From NCBI GenBank assembly GCA_938005315.1, contig CALLOB010000077.1, forward strand, positions 1-61,461: a stretch of DNA of 61,461 nucleotides, read 5' to 3'. The translations under genes and the position numbers were made by a program. Position 1 is the stretch's first letter, and each line of letters starts with the position of its first letter. The notes beneath the pieces were generated by a model. That model worked only from the letters and a program-made list of their open reading frames with translations, had not been told where the DNA came from and made no database searches. This DNA comes from an uncultured Phycisphaerae bacterium (GTDB lineage: Bacteria; Planctomycetota; Phycisphaerae; UBA1845; PWPN01). Of the stretch, positions 1 to 7,804 are shown piece by piece.

Positions 1-550
1 CGCCCTGGTCGCTCTGCACGGGCAGTTCCGGCCAGCTCTCGACCAGCAGCATCAGCCGCGAGGCCGGCACGCGACCATCCAGACGGAACAGCCGTCCCGG
101 CGGATTCTCTCCGTCCAGCCTCCGGCGGACGAAGCTGCTCACGCCGCCGCTGGCATAAAGATTCATCGAATAGGAACGGACGGAATCGGACAGATCCTCG
201 GGGCAGAGCAACACGCCTCCGGCGAGGCTGGTCCGGGGGTCGTCGGCCGGGAAGGGCCGGCCCGCGCGGCCGACCTTCAGGGGGGCGCGGACATAGCGGC
301 CGATGGCCGAATCCAGGTACCAGAACCGGCCCGATTCGGCTGAATTGACGGGGAAACAGCCGCGATTCGCGTCGGCATAGGCGGTCAGCCCTACGGCCAG
401 CTGCTTCATATTGCTGGCACAAAAGGCATCACGGGCCTTGCGCTTCGCGGAACGCACCGATGGCACGGCGATGGCGGCGAGCAGGCCGATGAGCCCGACC
501 ACCACGAGCAGCTCGAGCAGCGTGAAAGCCTGCGATCGAGTCGCGCGCAT
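1..550 (-). CDS. Pseudopilin (type II secretion/type IV pilin-like), 3' end outside the window
   Basis: The minus strand is open from an ATG at 548-550 to the left edge, giving 183 visible residues of a partial gene. The N-terminus (MRATRSQAFTLLELLVVVG) is a prepilin cleavage and methylation site: a short basic leader, then FTLLEL with the glutamate at +5, then a hydrophobic helix. After it comes a segment like NMKQLAVGLTAYADANRGCFP, as in the many Planctomycete type II pseudopilins. By family knowledge it is cleaved by prepilin peptidase and anchored in the inner membrane as part of a pilus or secretion pseudopilus. It lies 26 bp downstream of the papain-fold gene on the same strand and is probably co-transcribed with it. 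Its exact role is not visible. Confidence 0.85.
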   Translation of the reverse strand, partial: MRATRSQAFTLLELLVVVGLIGLLAAIAVPSVRSAKRKARDAFCASNMKQLAVGLTAYADANRGCFPVNSAESGRFWYLDSAIGRYVRAPLKVGRAGRPFPADDPRTSLAGGVLLCPEDLSDSVRSYSMNLYASGGVSSFVRRRLDGENPPGRLFRLDGRVPASRLMLLVESWPELPVQSDQG

Positions 551-576
551 GCGAGCCACTCCTCCGAATCACGGTG

Positions 577-1272
577 CTATCCGGGGAGGAAGGGATAAAG
601 CAGCCGGGACCACCACGGCCGGTTGAGCCGTGCGACCACCACGGCCTCGCGATCGATGTTCGAGACCCCAGGCCACACGTCGGCGAAGAGCGACGCGCCG
701 TCCCCGATCCCCTTCCTGCTCCCCGCACTGCGGTAACGCAATCCCACGATGCGCCCATGCTCGTCCCGCGCCCAGCCCAGGAAAACCACCGAATGGCCGC
801 CCTTGCCGACGCACCAGAGCTGCATGAAATCGCCGGGGCGGGCCTTCTCAAGCGGAATGGAGCGTCCGATGCCGAGTTCCTCAACGGCCATGGCGCACTG
901 CCGCTGCTCCGAACCCGGCCACGCGCCGTACCACATCTTCTGAAAGCGTCGAACGTCCTGAACCGACTTGTCGTCCAGCAGTCCCCTGTCCCGGGCCACG
1001 CGCATGGCCACCTGAAAAGTGAAGCCGCTGCAGTACATGCCGCCGGCGCTGGCGGGAAGGATCACCGATCCCTGGTGTTCGATGGTCTCGCTGACGCCGG
1101 TGTCCTGATCACTGCAGCGGCCGCAGTCCTCCGGCAGCGAGTACGCCACGGCCAGAACGTCATTGCCGGGCAGTCCCCGGAGCCACAGGCCCGCGGCCAC
1201 GAGTGCCGTGCCGCAGCCGAAGATGAAGGAGTTGCTGCGCAGCAGGTACGCGGTTCTCACGGGCCGGTCCAT
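577..1272 (-). CDS. Exported papain-fold (NlpC/P60- or CHAP-like) hydrolase, probable
   Basis: The protein has 231 residues from the chosen start. A start 48 bp upstream is open, but only the ATG at 1270-1272 has a Shine-Dalgarno (GGGAGGGG a few bases upstream). An N-terminal hydrophobic stretch (SNSFIFGCGTALVAAGLWL) suggests a signal anchor. A cysteine in MYCSGFTFQVAM and a histidine in GKGGHSVVFLGW have the order and spacing of the Cys and His of NlpC/P60 and CHAP hydrolases, which cut or transfer amide bonds in peptidoglycan. The third polar residue is not obvious. It is the first gene after a good promoter and precedes the pseudopilin, so wall remodelling around an envelope machine is a reasonable inference. 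The fold is assigned from motifs only. Confidence 0.55.
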   Translation of the reverse strand: MDRPVRTAYLLRSNSFIFGCGTALVAAGLWLRGLPGNDVLAVAYSLPEDCGRCSDQDTGVSETIEHQGSVILPASAGGMYCSGFTFQVAMRVARDRGLLDDKSVQDVRRFQKMWYGAWPGSEQRQCAMAVEELGIGRSIPLEKARPGDFMQLWCVGKGGHSVVFLGWARDEHGRIVGLRYRSAGSRKGIGDGASLFADVWPGVSNIDREAVVVARLNRPWWSRLLYPFLPG

Positions 1273-1339
1273 ACCGCCCCTCCCGCTCGGGCGCCTTGCA
1301 CGCAACGGCATATCTTCCACAATATCGAGCCACTTCTAG

Positions 1340-1367
1340 AATATATCGTTGTCCTCGGCTGGATCAA
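1340..1367 (-). promoter_or_regulatory. Sigma-70-type promoter for the papain-fold/pseudopilin pair
   Basis: On the minus strand TTGATC (1362-1367) and TATATT (1340-1345) are separated by 16 bp. Transcription would start near 1333 and leave a leader of about 60 nt before the ATG at 1272. The site lies in an AT-rich patch of an otherwise GC-rich gap. Confidence 0.5.
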
Positions 1368-1548
1368 AAAAAACGAGAAAAAAGTTTTCACGGCCGTGCT
1401 CGCCGGGCGGGAATCCGGCAATGAGCTTTTCGGAGGGTACTGCGGGGCCGAAGGGGCCGGGCCGGTGGGCGGGGCCGGCGAGGTCGACCGGTGGCGCGTC
1501 TCGAGCCGCCGGGCCGCGACGGGCGGTCGGGCCGCCGTTGCGGGGGGC

Positions 1549-2556
1549 TCAAGCCGGGGCGTGGACGAAGATCGGATCCAGCGCCTCGGCCAGCCGCCCG
1601 GCCCGGGTCTGGTCCTCCGGCTCCAGCGGCCGGTAGTCCAGCGCCAGCATCATCGCCACGCGGTGGAGATACTCCTCCGAAGGCGGCAGGGCCGAGGTGA
1701 CCGGCCGGTCCAGCGTGAAGCGCACGGACAGTTCGGCCTCGTCCAGGTCGGTCACCGGCTCGTACCAGCAGCGCCAGTGGCGTTTGCGGCGCTCGTCGTC
1801 GGCCGGCCACTTCTGGCGGGCCAGGATCTTCAGGGCCAGCACGGCCATGCCCTTCTCCACGGCCCGGGCCAGGATCTGGGGTCCGAAGCCGCCTTTGCGG
1901 AACGATGCCAGGTTCACCGCGAACATGGCCGAATCGAAATCGAAGCGATCCATGGCGGCCATCGCCGCCTCGACCGAATGGGCCGAGAAGCCCAGAAACC
2001 GGACCCGTCCTTCCCGGCGCGCCCGGGTCAGCACCTCCATGGCCCCGCCCCTGCAGAACACGGGATCGACGTCGCGGGCCACGTCGGTGATGTGGTGAAG
2101 CTGGTAGAGCTCCAGGTGATCGGTCCGCAGCCGCTCGAGCGAGCGCCGGAGGTCGGCGGCCGCGCCCTCCGCGGTGCGCTCGGCAGTCTTGCAGGCCAGA
2201 AACACGCGTCGGCGGTAGGGCTCCAGCGCCGGCCCGAGCCGCTCCTCGGCATCGCCATACCTGGGCGACACATCGAAGTAGTTCACGCCCCGTTCGACGG
2301 ACTCGGCTACCAGCCGGGCGACGCGCTGCGGCTCGAGCCTGTTCACCGCGAACCCGGGAAACCCGATGATCGACAACCGCACGTCGCTGCGGCCGAACGG
2401 GCGTGTGGCCAGCACGGCGGCGTTGGAGAACGGGCGCCCCCGCAGTTCCTCGACCGGCACGGAGGTCTGGCCCGGGGGCCCGCGGCGGGCGATGCCCAGG
2501 CCGGCCAGGGCCGCGGCCGACCGGGCGGCGGATCGCAGGAAGATTCGACGGTTCAT
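1549..2556 (-). CDS. Tat-exported aldo/keto reductase
   Basis: 335 residues. The start MNRRIFLRSAARSAAALAGL is a twin-arginine signal (RRIFLRS), so the folded enzyme is probably moved across the cytoplasmic membrane with its cofactor. The AKR barrel follows: FDVSPRYGDAE carries the catalytic Asp and Tyr, CKT the catalytic Lys, and LYQLHHI the active-site His. The family reduces carbonyls with NADPH; the substrate cannot be read here. GAGG lies about 9 nt upstream of the ATG. The C-terminus lacks the ferredoxin-like extension seen in some Planctomycete AKRs. Neighbours on both sides are monocistronic and unrelated, so context adds little. Confidence 0.85.
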   Translation of the reverse strand: MNRRIFLRSAARSAAALAGLGIARRGPPGQTSVPVEELRGRPFSNAAVLATRPFGRSDVRLSIIGFPGFAVNRLEPQRVARLVAESVERGVNYFDVSPRYGDAEERLGPALEPYRRRVFLACKTAERTAEGAAADLRRSLERLRTDHLELYQLHHITDVARDVDPVFCRGGAMEVLTRARREGRVRFLGFSAHSVEAAMAAMDRFDFDSAMFAVNLASFRKGGFGPQILARAVEKGMAVLALKILARQKWPADDERRKRHWRCWYEPVTDLDEAELSVRFTLDRPVTSALPPSEEYLHRVAMMLALDYRPLEPEDQTRAGRLAEALDPIFVHAPA

Positions 2557-2698
2557 GGCACGGCCTCGTCGCGACCGACGCGACCGGCCGGCGGGGGGAC
2601 GTCCACGGTGAGCCGGCGTGCGTCTGCCGCACCGGGGAAGGATAGGCCCGCGGAAGCCGCTTTACCACGCCGCCTGGAAAGCCCCTCCGGTCGGGGCA

Positions 2699-4396
2699 CT
2701 ACCCGGCGCAATTCGGCGGGGCGATGGTATCCGGCCCGCTGTCCTTGAGGCAGTTCAGGAGGATGGCCAGGTCGTCCTGATCCACGTCGTCGTCGGCGTC
2801 CAGCCGGCTGCCGTGACAGGCCGGGTCGTTCTGGGGCACGAACGCGCCGGTCAGGCACTCCTGGAACGAGCCGAAGTCGGCCTGGTCCACGTCGCCGTCG
2901 CCGTCGAAATCCGGCTTGACCGTGCGGACGGTGACCCGCACCGGCACGGTGACCGGGTTGTTGGGGGCGTTGCCGGTGACGGTGATGACCGCGTTGTAGA
3001 CGCCGGCCCGCAGGCCCGAAACCCCGGTGTAGGCGAGGGTGATCGGGTCGGCCTCGCCGGTGGACGAGCCGGCGGTGGGGGCGAGTTCCAGCCAGGGGGC
3101 GTCGTCCGACAGGGCGTAGTTCAGTGTGGCGACGCAGGCGTTGGAGACATAAAGGGTGTCGTCCGGCAGATTCTGTCCGATCCAGACGGTGCGATCGAAG
3201 GAGGCCGGGTTCACGCCGATCAGCGGCTCGGTCAGGACCATCGACGTGTGAACCACGTCGTAGCGTCCCACGCCCGTGCCGGTCTGGGAGAAGGTGGCAT
3301 GCAGGGTCGGACCATAGGCGGCGATGGAGTTGAAGGAGTGCCCGCCGGCCAGGGGGGACATCAGCTGGATCGGGCCCCAGGCGCCGCCGACCCGGCCGCG
3401 GTAGCGCATGCGCACTTTGTGGTCGCAGCAGAAGCCTTCCCAGAGCACGTGCAGGTTGCCTCCGGCATCGTAGACCCCGCGCGGGGTGCGGTCGATGTCG
3501 TCGGTCATGTTCGAGAGGTTGAACGTTCCCGTCCAGCTCGCGCCGCCGTCGTAGGAGTACTTCACGTAGGTCTCGAACCAGGGGTGCTCCTCGCAGGGGT
3601 CGGGGCAGCTGAGCTCCCGGGTCCACAACGCGGCGATCTCGCCGGCGGGGCCGTTCATCACGAAACGCAGGCCGGCGCCGGGTTCGTTGAACACCGTGCC
3701 CCGGCCGGCCGGCCACGCTCCGCCGGGCGGACGGATCTTATAGAACATCGCATTGTCCACGCCGATCGAGATCCACAGGTCCTGGCCCCGGGCGGCGATG
3801 TCGTTGCAGAGCGGCCAGTTGCCGTCCTGGCTGTTGCCGTAGATCAGCTCGGTGGCTCCCCAGGGCTGGCCGAGGGGCTTGTAACGGCCGTAGATGCCGT
3901 TGCGGGCCGGGGCGCCGGAATCGAAAAGGTGGCCGTAGACGAAATAGATGCCGCCGGCGGCATCGACCGTCGCGCCGGAGATGAAGCCGTCGTTGGGGCT
4001 GACCGAGATCTGCTGCGGGGCGCTCCAGGTGCCGCCGGCGACCGGCCTGGTCCGCCAGTAGAGCGTGTTCTTGCCGTAGAAAACATGGAGCTGGCCGTCG
4101 GGGGTGATCACCACGATCGGCTGGCTGCCCTTGCCGCCCATGGTTCCCAGGAGGAACGGCGCGGACCATGTGCCGGAGGCGTTGGTGACGTAGTAGTTGT
4201 AGCCGGAGGCGTCCAGGAACTGCTGATAGACGATGTGCACGGCGCCTGCGGCGTCGATGGCCATGCAGGAGTCCACCGCGTAATAGCCGGTGGCGTTGCT
4301 GAGGTTGACGCGCGGCCCCCAGGTGCCGCACTGACCATGGGCTGTCGCCAACGGGATCAGGATCGAGACCGTCAGAATCGCCGAATGCCGGATCAT
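2699..4396 (-). CDS. Secreted repeat protein with C-terminal dockerin-like repeats
   Basis: 565 residues from the ATG at 4394-4396, chosen because GGAGCGAGG precedes it and a signal peptide follows at once (MIRHSAILTVSILIPLATAHG). The body (about 25-430) is a run of sialidase/BNR-like beta-propeller motifs with many Asp-box-like turns and Trp. A BACON/Ig-like domain follows (about 440-520: VNPASFDRTVWIGQNLPD and later). The C-terminus holds a Planctomycete dockerin-like module: DFDGDGDVDQADFGSFQ and a second copy near LDADDDVDQDDLAILL, both calcium-loop repeats. It is likely an extracellular, calcium-stabilised protein with carbohydrate or adhesion roles. No catalytic residues could be fixed. 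There is no PEP-CTERM tail, so the exosortase in this window is not shown to act on it. Confidence 0.75.
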   Translation of the reverse strand: MIRHSAILTVSILIPLATAHGQCGTWGPRVNLSNATGYYAVDSCMAIDAAGAVHIVYQQFLDASGYNYYVTNASGTWSAPFLLGTMGGKGSQPIVVITPDGQLHVFYGKNTLYWRTRPVAGGTWSAPQQISVSPNDGFISGATVDAAGGIYFVYGHLFDSGAPARNGIYGRYKPLGQPWGATELIYGNSQDGNWPLCNDIAARGQDLWISIGVDNAMFYKIRPPGGAWPAGRGTVFNEPGAGLRFVMNGPAGEIAALWTRELSCPDPCEEHPWFETYVKYSYDGGASWTGTFNLSNMTDDIDRTPRGVYDAGGNLHVLWEGFCCDHKVRMRYRGRVGGAWGPIQLMSPLAGGHSFNSIAAYGPTLHATFSQTGTGVGRYDVVHTSMVLTEPLIGVNPASFDRTVWIGQNLPDDTLYVSNACVATLNYALSDDAPWLELAPTAGSSTGEADPITLAYTGVSGLRAGVYNAVITVTGNAPNNPVTVPVRVTVRTVKPDFDGDGDVDQADFGSFQECLTGAFVPQNDPACHGSRLDADDDVDQDDLAILLNCLKDSGPDTIAPPNCAG

Positions 4397-4517
4397 GGGA
4401 ACCTCGCTCCCGGTCGAGGAAAGGATCGTCGGCTGCAACCCTGTCCGAAACCTTCGGGGCCGGAGGCCGTCTGCCTGCCGCCTGCTCGTCATTCGATTGC
4501 GCCGCGACTGTCTCTCC

Positions 4518-4546
4518 AGTTTACCGCGCCGGCCGCTCCGCCTCAA
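4518..4546 (-). promoter_or_regulatory. Promoter of the dockerin-repeat gene
   Basis: Minus-strand TTGAGG (4541-4546) and TAAACT (4518-4523) are separated by 17 bp. A start near 4511 would give a leader of about 115 nt. Confidence 0.45.
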
Positions 4547-4632
4547 GAAAAACGCTTAAGTATCCGGACGAACAGCGCATGGGTCTTCGGGATGCCTTCG
4601 CGTCCGGCTCAGATGCGCAAACCGCCATAACG

Positions 4633-4647
4633 TGTTGCATGGCAACA
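4633..4647. repeat. Perfect hairpin TGTTGC-ATG-GCAACA
   Basis: Six-base arms around a three-base loop, 21 bp beyond the stop of the LysR-type gene. It may be a weak terminator for that gene, but no T tract follows on either strand, so an operator or a chance repeat is equally possible. Confidence 0.3.
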
Positions 4648-4668
4648 TATAAGGACTCCGCGCGCGGC

Positions 4669-5571
4669 TCAGGTCGCCAGCAGCCCCTCGCGGGCGGTCC
4701 GGGTGATGGCCGCCAGCCCCGGGTGGGTCGCCCGGCGGTCCGGCGAGATGGCGTAGAACTCCTCCCGCAGACCGGGCAGTCGGCCGACGGCCCGGACCGC
4801 GTAACGGCGCTCGACGAGCGGTTCCACCGCCGAAGGGCATGCGAACAGTCCCAGGCCGTTCTGGCCGAAGACCTTCAGCAGCGCCGAATCGGCGAACTCG
4901 CCGACCGCCATCGGTCGGATTCCGGCGGTTTCGAACCAGTATTCCAGCGAGCGCCGCAGCATGGTGTCCGGGCCGGGCATCAGGAAGGGGGCTCCGTCCA
5001 GGGAGCGTGGGAACCCCCTGCGGTAGCGTCCGGCGGCGGCCGGAACCGCGAACACGCTCACCGCGCAGCGTCCCAGGAGGTGGCTGTGGGCCCGCACGCC
5101 GGTGGCCGGGGACACCGGCGCGTCGGTCAGGACCACGTCCAGATCGTGCCGGGCCAGCCGGGCCAGCAGATCCGCCGTGTCGGATTCCAGACACGACAGA
5201 TACAGCGGTTCGGGCAGTTTCAGGACCGGAGCCAGCAGGCGATGCACCAGCAGCTTGGGCAGCGCGTCCGAGACGCCCACCACGAAACGGATCGGCCGGC
5301 CGACCGCCCGACCGCGGACCTCATCCATCAGGTCGCGCCCGAGGGTGAAGATCTCGTCGGCGTACCGGAAGACGCTTCGCCCCATCTCGGTCAGCACCAG
5401 CCCCCGTCCGCGGCGTTCCAGGAGGCGGTGTCCCAGAGCCCGCTCCAGGGCCCGGATCTGGCCGGAGATCGTCGGCTGCGCCAGATGCAGCCGGCGGCAG
5501 GCCGCCGAGACGCCGCCCTCCCGGGCCACGGTCCAGAAGTACAGCAGGTGGTGATAGTTGAGCCAGGTCAC
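4669..5571 (-). CDS. NhaR-like LysR-family transcriptional regulator
   Basis: 300 residues from a GTG at 5569-5571. The start is set by the family: NhaR-type proteins begin with an xxNYHHLLYFW pattern, seen here right after the GTG. Any upstream start would run into the divergent hpf gene. Residues 1-60 form the winged helix-turn-helix (ACRRLHLAQPTISGQIRALE); about 90-300 is the LysR effector domain. In E. coli NhaR activates the Na+/H+ antiporter nhaA in response to Na+. Here the gene stands divergent from a block that ends in a complete Mrp Na+/H+ antiporter, which suggests a similar role by inference. No Shine-Dalgarno is seen, and the putative -10 sits only 6 nt before the GTG. Confidence 0.8.
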   Translation of the reverse strand: MTWLNYHHLLYFWTVAREGGVSAACRRLHLAQPTISGQIRALERALGHRLLERRGRGLVLTEMGRSVFRYADEIFTLGRDLMDEVRGRAVGRPIRFVVGVSDALPKLLVHRLLAPVLKLPEPLYLSCLESDTADLLARLARHDLDVVLTDAPVSPATGVRAHSHLLGRCAVSVFAVPAAAGRYRRGFPRSLDGAPFLMPGPDTMLRRSLEYWFETAGIRPMAVGEFADSALLKVFGQNGLGLFACPSAVEPLVERRYAVRAVGRLPGLREEFYAISPDRRATHPGLAAITRTAREGLLAT

Positions 5572-5577
5572 GTCGCT

Positions 5578-5606
5578 AATATATCGGTTTTTTCGATGGA
5601 TCTGAA
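5578..5606 (-). promoter_or_regulatory. Promoter of the LysR gene, predicting a leaderless transcript
   Basis: Minus-strand TTCAGA (5601-5606) and TATATT (5578-5583) are 17 bp apart. Transcription should begin about at the GTG start at 5571, so the mRNA would have little or no leader. This fits the absence of a ribosome-binding site. Confidence 0.4.
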
Positions 5607-5627
5607 AAGCGCTTTCTATCAACCGAT
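5583..5627. promoter_or_regulatory. Operator-like inverted repeats between the LysR gene and hpf
   Basis: ATCGGTT (5583-5589) and AACCGAT (5621-5627) form a perfect 7-bp inverted repeat. Between them lies the 10-bp palindrome AAAGCGCTTT (5606-5615), next to the -35 of the LysR promoter. Binding by the LysR protein itself is the obvious guess. The central palindrome also resembles LacI-family operators, but no LacI gene is present. Confidence 0.4.
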
Positions 5628-5695
5628 GGACGGTGCCGCACGTATCATTCCGTGAGGCTTGAGAGCGGGTTCGCTGAAGCCGAAAGGAGGTCGCC

Positions 5696-6088
5696 ATGCG
5701 AGTCAGCATCCGGACACGAAAAGGGAAACTGGACCCCACCGCGCGGGAGTGGCTGAGCCGTCGTATCGAGTTCGCCCTCGGGCGCTTCGGGGCCCGGATC
5801 TCGCGGGTCTCGGTGCTCCTGGAGGACCTGAACGGCCCGCGGGGGGGCGTGGATCACCGCTGCCTCGTCGAGGTGCAGCTCGTCCCGGCCGGGCGTCTGT
5901 TGACCGAGGTGGTGGACGCCGACATGGAGCCGGCGGCCTCGACCGCCCTGGAGCGCATGGCCCGGCGGGTGCGCGACGAGTTCAACCGCCGGCGCGACCT
6001 GCGCCGCGGGACCGACGGAGGGCTGGGAGCCAAGAGCGTGCCGACGGAGCGATCCGCGCCGGCGCGGCGTGCCTCGGCGGGTCGCTGA
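5696..6088 (+). CDS. hpf: Ribosome hibernation promoting factor (HPF/YfiA-like)
   Basis: 130 residues, start fixed by a strong AAAGGAGGT eight bases or so before the ATG. The sequence fits the S30AE domain: MRVSIRTRKGKLDPTAREWL at the start, a central VSVLLEDLNGPRGGVDHRC strand region, and a C-terminal helix ERMARRVRDEFNRRRDL rich in Arg. Family members bind in the 30S mRNA/tRNA channel and silence ribosomes in stress or stationary phase. Length matches the short form without a dimerising C-terminal domain. The tail (about 100-130) is basic and low complexity. It is the first gene of the block leading to the site-2 protease; no strong promoter was found, though TATCAT at 5643-5648 could be a -10. 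Confidence 0.85.
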   Translation: MRVSIRTRKGKLDPTAREWLSRRIEFALGRFGARISRVSVLLEDLNGPRGGVDHRCLVEVQLVPAGRLLTEVVDADMEPAASTALERMARRVRDEFNRRRDLRRGTDGGLGAKSVPTERSAPARRASAGR

Positions 6089-6203
6089 GCGGGGATCGCG
6101 GGGGTATCGCCGCGGCCTGGTCGGCAAGCCCGGCGGCCCGGGCCGCCGCCGAAGGCCGTGGGAAGCGGGTCCGGCGCCGCGAGGCGTCCGGGAGCGCATC
6201 GAC

Positions 6204-7400
6204 ATGAGCTGGTCGTACCGCATCGCGTCATGGCGGGGCATCGATCTGAAGGTGCACGCCACCTTCGTGCTCATCCTGCTGCTGGCCGCGGCACACTGGA
6301 GCGGCCGGGGGCCGGCGGGCATGGCCTTCGGCGTGCTGCTGATGCTGCTGCTGTTCGCCTGCGTCGCGCTGCACGAGTTCGGCCACGCCCTGGCCGCTCA
6401 GCGCTACGGCATCGGCGTGCGCGAGATCGTGCTGCTGCCCATCGGCGGCGTGGCCCTGCTGAGCCGCAACCCCTCCCGGGCCGGACAGGAGCTGGTCATC
6501 GCCGCGGCCGGACCGGCGGTGAACGTCCTGATCGCGGTCCTGCTGATCGTGTTGCTGGGTTTCGGCGTCCGGGCCGGCGATCTGGACCCGCGGATGCTGC
6601 TGACCGCCCGGGGCGAACCCTCGGCGGCTGCGGCCCTGATCTGGCTCCTGGAGGCCAACATCGCCCTAGTGCTGTTCAACATGATCCCGGCCTTCCCGCT
6701 GGACGGCGGCCGGATTCTCCGCGGCCTGCTGGGTCTGGTGATGGATTTCGGCCGCGCCACGCGGATCGCGGCACTGACCGGTCAGACCATCGCCGGGGCG
6801 TTGGGCCTGCTGGGCCTGATGGCCGGAAACCTGATCCTGACGGTGATCGCCGTGTTCGTGTTCTTCGGTGCCTCGGCGACCTATGCCGAGGAGCAGGCCC
6901 GGACGCTGCTGAACACGCTGCGGGTCGGCGACGCCTACAACAAGCACGCCCTGACGCTGCGCGAGACCGACCGGCTCAGCCGGGTGGTCGATTACCTGCT
7001 GACCAGTTATCAGCCGGACTTCGCCGTTCTGCGCGGCCGCCGGCTGGCCGGGGTGGTGTCGCGCGAACAGGTGCTGGAGGCCATGTCCCGCTTTACGGGC
7101 GACCCGCCGGTCTCGGAAATCATGCTCCGCAGCATCCCGGAGATCTCGCACCTGCTGCCGCTGGACGAGGCCCGCCGCCGGATGGCCGAGGCCGGCACCC
7201 GCGTCGCCGCGGTTTACGATGCCCACGGCTACCTCGGGCTCGTCGGCGTCGACGACATCACCGAGGCGCAGATGATTCTGGCGTTCATGGGTCGGCGGAC
7301 CGCGACGCCGGGCGGGCCGGCATGGGCGGCTTCGGTCGTGGCGCCGGTCTGCACCGTGGAGGTCCACGAGGCCGGCGTGCCGCCGCGCGAACGACCCTGA
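6204..7400 (+). CDS. Site-2 protease (M50) with C-terminal CBS pair
   Basis: 398 residues from the ATG at 6204-6206, preceded by GGGAG; the upstream open frame has no membrane character. The zinc-binding HEFGH (57-61) lies in the second membrane segment. The third metal ligand is the Asp of FPLDGGR (about D167). About six membrane segments fill residues 15-235. Residues about 250-360 form two CBS-like motifs (DFAVLRGRRLAGVVSREQV and RVAAVYDAHGYLGLVGVDDI), as in the M50 group that senses adenine nucleotides. These proteases cut membrane-bound regulators such as anti-sigma factors. No anti-sigma factor is nearby, so the substrate is unknown. It follows hpf by 115 bp. Confidence 0.88.
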   Translation: MSWSYRIASWRGIDLKVHATFVLILLLAAAHWSGRGPAGMAFGVLLMLLLFACVALHEFGHALAAQRYGIGVREIVLLPIGGVALLSRNPSRAGQELVIAAAGPAVNVLIAVLLIVLLGFGVRAGDLDPRMLLTARGEPSAAAALIWLLEANIALVLFNMIPAFPLDGGRILRGLLGLVMDFGRATRIAALTGQTIAGALGLLGLMAGNLILTVIAVFVFFGASATYAEEQARTLLNTLRVGDAYNKHALTLRETDRLSRVVDYLLTSYQPDFAVLRGRRLAGVVSREQVLEAMSRFTGDPPVSEIMLRSIPEISHLLPLDEARRRMAEAGTRVAAVYDAHGYLGLVGVDDITEAQMILAFMGRRTATPGGPAWAASVVAPVCTVEVHEAGVPPRERP

Positions 7401-7468
7401 CGAACACCTGCGGGCGGGCCCGGCCGATCGAACCGGCTCGCCAGGGCGTCGCCGAGAGGAGGTCCCAC

Positions 7469-7711
7469 GTGAACTGTCCGAAGTGTCGCGTGAACCTGGT
7501 GATCACCGATCGGCAGGGTATCGAGATCGACTTCTGCCCGCAGTGTCGCGGCGTCTGGCTGGATCGCGGGGAGCTGGATAAGCTCATCGCTCGGGTCAAC
7601 CGCCACGAAGCCGGGCACGGCGCCGTCGGCTCGGATCGCGGCGGCGACGACGAATCCCGGCACCTGCGCGGCCGCCGGGGCCGCACGTGGTGGACCGACC
7701 TGTTTGAATGA
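7469..7711 (+). CDS. Small zinc-ribbon protein (zf-TFIIB family)
   Basis: 80 residues starting at GTG 7469-7471, set by an excellent GAGAGGAGG just upstream; the longer open frame is a shadow of the protease gene. CPKC near the N-terminus and CPQC about 20 residues later, followed by RGVWLDRGELDKLI, are the signature of the zf-TFIIB domain, a small metal-binding fold of unclear function in bacteria. The tail is Gly/Arg/Asp-rich and ends in RTWWTDLFE. It sits between the protease and the Na+/Ca2+ exchanger on the same strand. Confidence 0.8.
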   Translation: MNCPKCRVNLVITDRQGIEIDFCPQCRGVWLDRGELDKLIARVNRHEAGHGAVGSDRGGDDESRHLRGRRGRTWWTDLFE

Positions 7712-7804
7712 GTCGGTCGCCGCGAGCGGTCGGATCGCCCGACTCTTTGACGTTCATCGCCCGTCGGGGCGGCGGCGCTGCGCCGGCGGGCCGGGAGCCT
7801 GAGC

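Noticed and set aside
574..2748. A 724-codon plus-strand open frame across the first genes
   Set aside because: It is the antisense shadow of well-supported minus-strand genes. Long antisense frames are expected in DNA this GC-rich, and it has no family match.
5606..5615. LacI-family operator from the palindrome AAAGCGCTTT
   Set aside because: No LacI-type gene is nearby and a 10-bp palindrome is not enough; a LysR-type site is likelier from context.
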